This document shows, one piece after another, positions 1 to 12,100 of a stretch of 64,000 bases of DNA (the stretch's first letter is position 1; each line of letters opens with the position of its first letter). Below the pieces are notes generated by a model. The model was not told the origin of the DNA, did no database searches, and saw nothing but the letters and a program-made list of their open reading frames with translations. Both the position numbers and the translations under genes were made by a program. The DNA is from Cyprinodon diabolis (Eukaryota; Chordata; Actinopteri; Cyprinodontiformes; Cyprinodontidae), in NCBI GenBank assembly GCA_030533445.1, contig CM060075.1, forward strand, positions 35,333,196-35,397,195, written 5' to 3'.

Positions 1-147
1 TGGAAATAGAAGACAGACAACTGTATTTACCATGAGAAACGAGTTTCTAATTATCATGTGAAATTATCATTGCCCTTCAGTCCTTCAAGAAGGTTTCAGT
101 AAAATCAATGATTGCTTTAATCTCTAATGATGAAATATGCTGCTAAC

Positions 148-3100
148 CTTTTCAACTTCCCGTATCGGATGCAGGAGAGGAGTTTCTCTTTCTCTGCCTC
201 ACTCCCACACTTTTCATAAGCAGCTAGGAGACTAAGAGGAGAAAAAATAAAAATCATAGATGAAACAATCATTTTTCTATAGCAGAGCATAGACTATACA
301 AGTAACTGAGCAAATAGGATTAGAATAAAAAAATCTCTTATCTTGACAATGTGGTCTCTAATTAGCTAACAGGAACTGTTATTCTCCAATCACTTTTACA
401 TATTTTGGTCGTGTTCTGATCTTTTCTTCCACAGAAGCAGATTTACTTTATTAAATTAATTTTGAGAAGACTTAAAATGATTTCCACTTTGGATGTTTTT
501 GTGTTAGCTTTTTGTTCTTTTTTAACATTTCTGTTTATTCTCAACTGATATCATTTACAGTGGGGCAAAAAAGTATTTAGTCAGCCACCAATAGTGCAAG
601 TTCTCCCACTTCAAAAGATGAGAGAGGCCAGTAATTTTCATCATAGATATACCTCAACTATGAGAGACAAAATGAGAAAAAAAAAATCCAGAAAATCCCA
701 TTGTCTGATTTTTAAAGAATTTATTTGCAAAATATGGTGGAAAATAAGTATTTGGTCAATAACAAAAGTTCAACTCAATACTTTGTTATATACCCTTTGT
801 TGGCAATGACAGAGATCAAACGTTTTCTGTAAGTCTTCATAAGGTTTTCACACACTGTTGCTGGTATTTTGGCCCATTCCTCCATGCAGATCTCCTCTAG
901 AGCAGTGATGTTCTGGGGCTGTTGCTGGGCAACACGGACTTTCAACTCCCTCCAAAGTTTTTCTATGGGGTTGAGATCTGGAGACTGGCTAGGCCACTCC
1001 AGGACCTTGAAATGCTTCTTACGAAGCCACTCCTTCGTTACCCGGGCGGTGTGTTTGGGATCATTGTCATGCTGAAAGACCCAGCCACGTTTCATCTTCA
1101 ATGCCCTTGCTGATGGAAGGAGGTTTTCACTCAAAATTTGACGATACATGGCCCCATTCATTCTTTCCTTCACACGGATCAGTCGTCCTGGTCCCTTAGC
1201 AGAAAAACAGCCCGAAAGCATGATGTTTCCACCCCCATGCTTCACTGTAGGTATGGTGTTCTTTGGATGCAACTCAGCGTTCTCTCTCCTCCAAACACGA
1301 CGAGTAGAGTTTTTACCAAAAAGTTCTATTTTGATTTCATCTGACCATATGATATTCTACCAGTCATCGTCTAGATCATCCAAATGCTCTCTAGCAAACT
1401 TGAGACGGGCCTTGACATGTACTGGCTTAAGCAGGGGGAAACGTCTGGCACTGCAGGATTTGAGTCCCTGGCGGCGTAGTGTGTTACTGATGGTAGCCTT
1501 TGTTACTTTGGTCCCAGCTCTCTGCAGGTCATTCACTAGGTCCCCCCGTGTGGTTCTGGGATTTTTACTCTCCGTTCTTGTGATCATTTTGACCCCACGG
1601 GGTGAGATCTTGCGTGGAGCCCCAGATCGAGGAAGATCATCAGTGGTCTTGTATGTTTTCCATTTTCTAATAATTGATCCCACAGTTGATTTCTTCACAC
1701 CAAGCTGTTTACCTATTGCAGATTCAGACTTCCCAGCCTGGTGCAGGTCTATAATTTTGTTTCGGGTGTCCTTTGACAGCTCTCTAGTTTTGGCCATGGT
1801 GGAGTTTAGAGTGTGACTGTTTGAGGTTGTGGACAGGTGTCTTTTATACTGATAACGGGTTCAAACAGGTGCCATTAATGAAGGTAACGAGTGGAGGACA
1901 GAGGAGCCTCTTACAGAAGAAGTTACAGGTCTGTGAGAGCCAGAAATCTTGCTTGTTTGTAACTGACCAAATACTTATTTTCCACCATATTTTGCAAATA
2001 AATTCTTTAAAAATCAGACAATGGGATTTCCTGTATTTTTTTTTCTCATTTTGTCTCTCATAGTTGAGGTATATCTATGATGAAAATTACCGGCCTCTCT
2101 CATCTTTTTGAGTGGGAGAACTTGCACTATTGATGGCTGACTAAATACTTTTTTGCCCCACTGTAAATCTAGAGCAGCTTAGGATACAAACTTCCAATAT
2201 TTGAGCATGAATATGCTCACACTTACCCTACAGGTAGTATTTTATAGAAAAGTGAGATGCTTTAATAAGGCCCAGAGGATTTACCTATGTGGACTGCTGT
2301 ACTGCCCCAGTATGGCTGCTGCTTTATCACCGGACAACCCACTGATCTGCATCAGCTGTCTAGCAAACACTTCTCTCACCGTCTGACACTGTGGTGGAAG
2401 ATAAAACAAACAGAATCTTCATGCTCACAAAAAACAAGATGCGTTTATTTCTGTTGGTCATTCTAAAACCACCTAAAGGGGAGGTGTTCACCTTGTTCTT
2501 CACAGCTCCGTGGTTAAACTCTGCAAAAGAAATGAGAGAGCAGAAGGGGATCCCTCCCTCCTCTTCATTGCTGGATATGTCCCCCTCCAGCTCTCTGGAG
2601 CGACAGAACAGGGTTCGGTTCTGAGACACGAGTGAAGACGGAAAAGTTAGAAGGTACGTCACAGTGAAGCATCTCTTTGTTTTCTCTCACAGTTAACAAA
2701 ACCTTCAGTGAGGTGCTGAGATTCACACAGATATGTTGCTAAATAGGTCATTGCTTCACACCGATCCTTAAGGGAAAATTAACGCAAAAATAGACGCCTA
2801 ATTTTTATTAAAGTTGAAACACGAAATCAGGTTTTGGTTTCTTTCTTCCCCACCTGGTAGAGCTTGGTCAGGTATCGGGTCATGACTGTGAGGTAGGCGG
2901 CCGACTCGCGGACATCCTGGACTCTTTTAACGAAGAAGCCATCAACAACCTAAAACAAACATGACAGAAAACAATATAATTTTCATTTGTAACCAGTTTT
3001 CGACATTTTCTACCAACAACAGTGTAACAATGAGCCACTGTTACCTTTCAATTTAATTAAGATAACAGTTAATCACAGCATCTGATTTTGTAAGTTGGTT

Positions 3101-6100
3101 TATTTTGGTTGTTTTGAATGCAGTAGATTTGTTTGGTGTGTGGCTCCTTTGGCAGGCCTCATCTTGGTTTTCTTTTTGTAAAAAAGGTAAATTTATTTCA
3201 CTTTACAATATTTTTATTAATTTCTCAACTCTTCTTAAAAGGGAAACAAATGTATTGAAGAGGTAAAAAGTGAAAGTTAATTTTTAAATACTCACCACTG
3301 CCATTTCCCTCTCCACGCAGGTGTGCATAGGACTGCACCATTGGAGAATTAGGGGGTGTTTGGTCTCATGTACGGTGTTTTCTATGTGGTTTTGAGTATT
3401 TGTTTAGAATGAATTAAAATATTTCTGGTTTGTAGTGATTGGTAAATCTATTTCTTCATTAGCTGTTCATCTAAAACAAATCTTCTTGGGTTTTTTTTTT
3501 TGTTATTTTGCAGCTGTATATAACGGTTTTACAGCTTTCATAATGGTTTCTTCCAATTCAGTCCCACCTATATTTAAGAAACATGTCTGCCATAGTTCTA
3601 GGTTGGTGCAGTTTGATGTGTCAGCTGAAAACTCTTTGGATATTTTTTTTTTGTTTCTTTTCAACTGGTTTAACCATGTTAAAAGCAGCATAAATGCACA
3701 CTCATAGAAAATACTTCAAGGCAGGTTTAAGTTACCTGAACGTTTCTTTCCAGGTGTTCAGTGAAAGACAACATTGCAAGGGGAACCTGTTCATTTAAAT
3801 GTTACAGTTGGATTAAAAGGCTGCAGCTGCAGTGTTTGGCGCCCTCTAGAGCCTCTAGAGTGGATGCTTTTAAGTTTCAATTTTATTTTTATTTATCTGT
3901 TATTACTTTTTTAATGGGTTTTTGCAGCACTAGTGGCTCATTTATTATACAGTAGGCTCACAGGAAAGGGGCTATGAGAGACGGTGAGAGACATGTGGCA
4001 AAGGACCACCAGCCCACATCAAGGATATGGACCGTATATGGGCAATGCACGCTATCCACTACACCACCGAAGCACAACAAAGATTCAATTTTAAAAAGAG
4101 TAATAACTGGTTTCTTCTCGAATTGTGTCCTTTTGAGGTTTGCTGTTGATGTTTGTTGGTTTGACATAGTAGGGAAAAGCAGGCTGCGGGCCCGTTTCTG
4201 TTCTAAAGGCCATGAGAACCAGCTCAAAACACACAGCATCATCAAGTTTGAGACTTTGAAATAAACATAAATCATGAATATAAACCTGGAGGCCTCTTCA
4301 AGAAAAGTGATTATAGCTTTTAAGTATAGACTATTTTAAGGGGTTAATGATGCAAACAACAGGGCCAATAATCAATATGTGTGTAATGAGGATTTCTGTT
4401 GCTAAATAACTTTAATTGCATGCAAAAAAAAAACAATTTTTAAATCATTGTTCAATTTACAAATTTACAAAAGGTTGTTTCTGTTACATAAGAAGTATCT
4501 GCTGCTGTTGCTTTGGTGTTCAGAGCATTCATACTCTCACCTGTGTGTTGACAATGGCTTGCTGCAAGGTGCTTTCAGGTAAACTCAGGTGAGCAGCGGA
4601 CGAGCTGCTGCCCTCTACCAAGTAAATGGGCTTACGGAGACCGCATCGCTTCAGTCGAAACTGATAGAAAAACAGAAAAAATAACCATTTTAAGACATCT
4701 TTTTTAAAATTTTGCTCATTCATCTTTCATTATACTGTAGGATCCCCTTCACTTGACACCAGCTAAAAAAACGACTGTTGATCTTTAAGACAAAAGTGTG
4801 CGGTGTGACAGTTTTTCAACATTTAGAAAGTGACTGACAAATAAAAGCACTCAACTTTGAAAAGTGAGAAAAACATGAAGGAAATGTGTGAATTGAAATA
4901 TTCTTTTTCCATTTCTACTTAGTTCAGATTCATATCCACATTAGTAAGATCATTAAATATAGACTAAACTTTTTAACCTCACCTTTTGTTCCCTAAAGCG
5001 TCCGTCGATAATGCTCCCACACAGGTCGTCCATCCTCTTCCTCTCAATGATATAATCGAGGACCAGCTCTCTCCCTACAGGAGCTCGCAGCTGACCTGGA
5101 CATCATAATTCATATAAATATGCGCTCAGTTACTTTGATGTAGTCATGTTATGTAGTCATTATTAAACTTTAGAAAGACAGATTCTCCATTGATAAACTG
5201 CTGCTAAGGTTAAGGTCATAGAAATGCTTATAAGGACTTTTAAGCTAATAGATCAGATGCTGTGTTACCTTTAAACATAAAATTTCAATCTTCCAAGTTA
5301 GTTTCAACTGATTTTTTGGAGATCTAAGCTAGCAAGCTAACAGCCCAGCTAATGGCCAACAGGGTTGAGCCAATTTGTTACTTCTGGTTCGCTCCATTTG
5401 TCGTCTGCGCTGAAATGTACAACTCCTGGATCCTACATTTATACTGTGGCACCTCAAAGTGGGAAATATGCGTAAGAAAGTCGATGCAACAAGATGGTAT
5501 CAGACTTCTGCTTTCAGCTGTAGTTCAACTTTCCTACTTTGACTGTTTGTAGCAGTTCTTTATTAAAGGAATAGTACACCCAAAACATGATTAGCCTTCA
5601 TTTTCTACTCACCCCCATGCTGAACAACACTCTGGAGTACTTTTTTGATATCTCAAATGCATCTGGAGATCTGGGAGGCTTCTTGCTGTCTGCTGACATT
5701 CAAATAATGGAGGTCTATGGTGCCCGAGGCAGAAAGGTCAATAAAAGTCCACAAAAAACGTGTCAATATTCCTCCATACTGCTCGTCCAATGTATTCCAA
5801 GTGTCCTGAGTGGGTAGCGTCCATAATTTACTCGAAACAAAGTCATTTAGAATGTTTTTAGAGCATAAACAGTAGTGTATAGGATTTCCTAAAAGCGCGC
5901 GCCTGCGCGTTCACGAGGCTACGGAAACCGCGGCAGACCAAACCAGACGAAAGTGCGCATTCAGCGTCTGCTCTTGATAATGCAAGCGTAGAAGAAGAAA
6001 TGTGCTGTTTACCTGTGCAAAGAAAGAAACAACGAAAGAAAAATGTCTGAGGACTTCAGTGTTGAAGAAGAGCATGAGTTCTTTGCCGAGCTGAATGCGC

Positions 6101-9100
6101 ACTTTCATCTGGTTTGGTCTGCAGCGGTTTCCGTAGGCTCGTGAACGCGCTTTTAGGAAATCCTATACACTACTGTTTATGCTCTAAAAACATTCTAAAT
6201 GACTTTGTTTCGAGTAAATTATGGATGCTACCAACTCAGGACACTTGGAATACATTGGCCGAGCAGAATGGAGGAATATTGACACGTTTTTTGTGGACTT
6301 TTATGGACCTTTCTGCCTCGGGCACCATAGACCTCCATTATTTGAATGTCAGCAGACAGCAAGAAGCCTCCCAGATCTCCAGATGCATTTGAGATATCAA
6401 AAAAGTACTCCAGAGTGTTGTTCAGCATGGGGGTGAGTAGAAAATGAAGGCTAATCATGTTTTGGGTGTACTATTCCTTTAACAATGCAGCATTAAGACA
6501 GTTGATCAGGTATTACTTATTGTTTATAAAACATGTTTCATTGCTGTACAGCTTAGAACAGAGTTTTTGACTGTTTTTGTAACAGTGGCCATATTGGAAA
6601 TTGAGAATATGAGGATCCACAGCAGAAAACTAGAACATATTTATCATTCAAATTTAAGTACGGTAGATAGTGGAAAACATCACGATCAAAAGTTAGCTAA
6701 CAGAGTCAAAGTATTGGCTTACAGGCTGAAGATAACAGCTATTTGGAGTCAGGTTAAAAAGAAGTTTACAGAGTTTGGCTAAAAAATATTTATTATTAAG
6801 GGAAAGTTAATAAAGTCAAGCTAACATCTAGTTAAGCTCACAGTAACCAGAAGCAAGTTCAAAGATACACAAAATCCACAGCTGAAATTTCAGGTTTACT
6901 AACAGATTTAATACATTTTTTCCCCCTATTAAATGCAAAACCGCTTCAGCGGTTTCATTCTCCCTCCATTTTTGGTCCAATTACCTGGAACAGGTGTGAC
7001 CTTTTCCCTAGCCACCCACAGGAAGTCTCCAACATTGAGTTTCCTAACATCGAAGGCGACTCTGTTCCTCTGCAGCTCTTTGACCAGCTCCTGCTTACGG
7101 TGGTGGCTGCCGCTGCAAACACCGGGTTCCTTCTCAAAAATCGGATTCTTTTTCACTCGCACTAACATGCAGGAGTTGTTCTTACCCAGTGGTCTCTATG
7201 AAGTCGACACACAGGAGGATCTCATAAGCTCCTGGTAGAAGACTTTCTCTGTTTGGCTTTCTAATTGATGTCAGGGTACTCTGTGGTTTTCCTTGTAGAG
7301 ACCCCTCGCCTACATCCCTGCTCAGCTGAATGGCACAGGTTGCTCTTTGTGAAAGGCTCTCAGGCAGCTGCTCCTCTTCATCACTATCATCATCACCACT
7401 CTCAGTAAGATCAACAACCCTTTCCTCCTCTTCCTCCTCTCGTCCATCTCCCTCACTAATGTCCTCTCCTGGAATGTTTTTCACATCTCTTTCCACTGAT
7501 TCCAGTCGTTCAGCCAAAGCGAGACCCTCGTCCGTCAGAGAATATCTGAAACAGAATGATGCTTAACTGAGAGACCCCCGAATAATGTGCAGAATAATGT
7601 CATGAAAAGGACTCCTAAACATAACAGTTGTGTTATTGTTATACGTTCTCTGCATAGAGCTGATCGACTCTGCTCTATGCGCATGGAAATATTTGTTAGA
7701 AATGACTAAAATCTCTTTTTTGTTTTAAGTTTAACACATCTTATCTACAAACCTCAGTTTATTTGATCTATTTGTTGTTTTTGATAAATTAGTACAAAAT
7801 TAGGAACTGCAAAGAAAATTACACATGCTTATATAATTATTTGCTAAACAAACGTTTGGCATAAATTTGCATTCAGCTCTGCAAACCCTAAAAAGATCCA
7901 GTGAAAGTACCGTATTAGCCTGAATGTAAGACAGGGCTTTATTCCTTAAAAAAGAATGTGAAAATGTGGGGTTGTCTTATAATCGGGGGTCTAAGGAATT
8001 ATACAGGCTGATCGCTACACGGACGCAACAGCAGCGGGAGCCAGTTTTTTGTAAAGCCAGTGACCTCTCTGTGGCTGTGCTCATCTTTCTATCATAGAGA
8101 GGAAGTTCCAAGGGTGCTACAGTATTAGCCATTCAAAATGTCCCCACTTTCCTTTTTAAACATCAATCTTTGTATCAAAATATTATTTCTGTCATGATTT
8201 GTGGACTTTAAGGTCTAAAGAGAAGCGCTATATCCTGGTCAGACCCTGTAATTCAGTGAAAGGGTGGAGTCAGAGTAAAGAAAACGCACACCAAGAAGAA
8301 CGCCAGCGGCTGGAAGTTTGAGGGGATTTTGCTGGGAGTCGCAGAGGAGCGGGCTGGCATTCGGCTGGGAAGGGCCATTTGCAATGACTTCTACTGTACC
8401 GATGGAGAACTGCGCCCCAGAACGGAGGGGATCAAAACGCCAATTTTAAAATAATGGTGATCAACACCATTACAGAGTGTAATGTCAGAAGAGGGCGTTC
8501 ATAAAGATAGGAAAAATGTGAACAGCAAAAGAAAAGCTTATCAAAAACCTGCAGAGCTGCAGGATGGGAGTAGGAGTGACAGCAAGGTAGAGGACGTCTG
8601 TAAGGAGAAGCATTATGCAGGTTTTAGAGACGTTCCGTGAGCAAAGTTCCGATTGCATTGGAATTGAAGTGTTGCGAGATTTCAATTAACTGTGTCATTA
8701 CGTTTTTTTTTTTACTTTTTATTGTTTAATGTCAAAAATGTTTCAATGCAATGTTGTTTAAATAATATTTTAAGCACTTCAATAAAACATAGTTTATTTA
8801 AATAGTCTCTTTTGGATCTTTTTTTTTGTTCCAAAAAACTGGTCCTGGAAAGAGGGGGTTGTCTAATAATCAGCGTCTTTCTTTATTTGGTTCAGTACCA
8901 TAACTGCCTGAAAAAAGCTCCCCTAATGAGTAAATTCCGTCCATTGTAGCATCCAGCTGATATTCTTAAAGGAAGATGATCCAAGTTACATACAGAGGCG
9001 TGGTTTACTGGTTTAGCATGATAAGTGTCAAAGTTCAGATCTAAATCAAACTGAGAATCCGACCGAACTTTAGCTATTTTGTAAAGTGGAAAGAACAAGA

Positions 9101-12100
9101 ATAACAGCAGCCAGATGGCAGATCCTTCAAGAGACTCTAGAGACGCTAGAGGTGGTTAACAAGCTGCACTTTTAAGATTTGTACATTAACCACTTTCCTT
9201 CCACTTATACAGATGATAAAATATTTTTTAAGTTAAATGAAAAGGCAAGGATTACTTTAGATATGAACATTAATGAATAACCTGGCAGGATTGTGAGTCT
9301 TTATCAGCAGGTTTTTCTGGATCAGAGTGCTGACTGAGGACCAGGCGGTGTACTTGCTGCCAAGATCAGGCTGGTCATAAAAACCAAGAGGGTGAGAGAC
9401 AGGTTTAGGGAAGGCATAGAGACAGAAGCAACAATAGCAGAAGTTCACATGAAAACACTCACCACGGTAAAAGATTTGTCACAGAGAGACTGAGCTTCTG
9501 TCTGCAGCTCCATCTTTAACATGTAGCCTTTACTACCTGGGATCTGCAGGAGGTTAAATGTGGGCAAAAAAATAAATGTATCCTGAGCCAGGAACAAAAT
9601 ATTTCATGAACAAAGGTAGCAACAGAAGCGTACCTGTGCCTGTCTGTAAAGAGTGAGTAGTACAGCGTATCCTCCAGACCTCTTCTGGGGTACGTACTCC
9701 CTCTTCTTCCTCTTTGTTCCTCCACCTCCTCCCTTTTCCTTCCCTTCAAGACTTCCATCGTTCCTCTATGACAGATTGATTACACTACGACAGCTGTGGC
9801 TCAAACTATAGCGTTTAAACAATGGTTACAATCATTTATAAACATATTTCTAACAGTTATTTTAATCACTAAAAAGCCTTTTAATGTTAGCGCAACAAAA
9901 GAAAGCAAAAGCAGAAAATGAGTTGGCTCTAATGCCCCGTCCACACAAAGTCAAAACGAACACGAAATGCTAATATTTTCCAGAACGTTTGTCGTAAAGA
10001 CGGAGACGTAAAATAAATGTGATTGTCCACACGAATGCATGAAAACGCTGCAAAATGTATGCCAGGCCTATAAGTGGCGCTGTGGTGTCAAAGCAAAAAT
10101 AGGCAACGAAATGTTGGGCATGCGCAGTAATATTTATACATGGTTGCCCTGCGGGTCCATTTTCGTGGTTCAGTCAAATTCAGGTGCTGAACTATGTCGT
10201 CGATATTGCTCCGTTCTTCCTGGAGATATTCCAGAAGAAGAAGATTCTGTTGTAAGCCCGACAGCAGGGTGAGTAGCATGAGCAGCAACCATTCAACACA
10301 GTACGGCGCCATTGTTGTTGTGATACTGTGTCGCGCATGCGTGTTTAGAGGCGACGCTATGACGCATGCGTGTAAAAAAAAAAAAAAAAAAAAGGGGTTA
10401 GAGCTTAAAGATGGAAACGCGAAAACGGCGTTTCAAAATCTTCCCACTCTGAAGGCTGAATAAAAAAAAGATCGTTTACAGACCCCCCAAAACGCCGGCT
10501 TTGTATGGATGAGAGGCTGGTTTGGTGAAAAATTTGTGCGTTTAGGCCAGGGTTCGTCTTCGTGTGGACGGGGCCTAAGCCCTGATTCATTTATCAGAGT
10601 TCTGGAGAGAGGATGGTGATACAGCACCCTCTAGTGGATGATAGGGAATGTGCACCCTATAAAATATTACTTTAATATGTAAAAATAATTAAGAAAAAAG
10701 GTTCCAGCCATTTATTTAACTTTTAGTTTATATTTTGCACAACTTTTTACAACGGAGTATAAGGGCCAGGTTAGAGAGGTTTTTTCTTCTATTTCAACAA
10801 TAAAGTCGTAACATTACGAGAATCAGAGCAACATTCCTAATTTTAGGGGAAAAAAGGGTTCTTGTAAGAATTGTCATAAAATAAAATTTGTTTCTAATAA
10901 CTTTATGACTTTATTCATAATTTTACGACTTCATTCTCATAATTTTATGACTAATCTCGTTGCGACTTAATTCTATTCTATTATTTTTATGTATTTATTA
11001 ATGTTTTTCAAGGCTGCACTGTAAAAAAATGAAATTGTCTAGAGCTGTTTTAAACGAAATTTCTTTTTGTATACACTCGTGTATACAAAATGACAAAATA
11101 AATCTAAGTCTATTCTTGAAATAGAAAAAAAAAATCTTTAGCCTGGCCTTACACTCGATCGTACTTATAACTAACAAAGTCTAACCCATTATTTTTTCTG
11201 TGTGTATTATTATGTATACTTTAATCCAAACTTGTAGTTCCTCATTCCTATAAAACAAAATTGTCCTATTTATAAACAAGCTATTCCATAAATAAATATA
11301 ATGTTTCCCTGTTTAATCCTCCTCTCACTGTCCTACATGTATAAAAAGACCACAAACAAGGAGACAATGGAAACATCGTTTTTCTCACCTTCCTGGGAGG
11401 AGCCAGCCTGTTATTGTTGTCTTTCTGACCAGGAGGGGGCGCACCTTTGGGTAAGCAGTGAATTGAAGCGTCGGGACCTGCATCATCAGAAATTAAAGAA
11501 GACAATAACGCAAAAGTGTTTCAGTCAAATTTGATGAAACAATTTAAGCACACAACCACATCGTTTTTAACATAGATTTTTTCATTTCCATTTTTAAATT
11601 CATGTCTAATAAATGACACAATATTCCAATTTAAACTCAAATTGATGGATGAATGTATGGATCTTTTAGAGTGAAATTAATGTATTGTTAAATCAAATTA
11701 TAAAGCTACCATTTATTTGATGTTTTAATTTCTCAATCTATTTTAAGCCTTATTAAACTGTAAAAATTGACTGAAATGGGGAAAAAATTTGGGGAAAATA
11801 TTCTTTAATTCTTTCTTTTTTCTTTTATGTAAAGTCTAACGTTTCACATTTGACTGCAGTGCAACTAGGCACGGGCTGGTGTGACATTTTGATGGTATCG
11901 TGGCTTTAAAGAAAAATATTGGTGTTTTTCAAGATTGGGCATCGTTTCAGTTTGAATGATTCCAAATCCTCGCTTCTATTTCGTTTCCTAGACTTTATTG
12001 ATTTCCATTCTTTTAGGAAAATCGATCAAAAAAATCTACACATTATTAACTAATTGGTTAAACAAAATTATATTTGAATGAAATGCTCTGAACGTCTCAG

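Noticed and set aside
1148..1816. 222-codon plus-strand open frame (repeated at 13239-13907)
   Set aside because: It is the antisense of the Tc1 transposase gene in both copies; no independent protein.
5587..5817. 76-codon frame present twice (also 6228-6458)
   Set aside because: The two copies are the arms of the palindromic TTAA element, not a duplicated gene.
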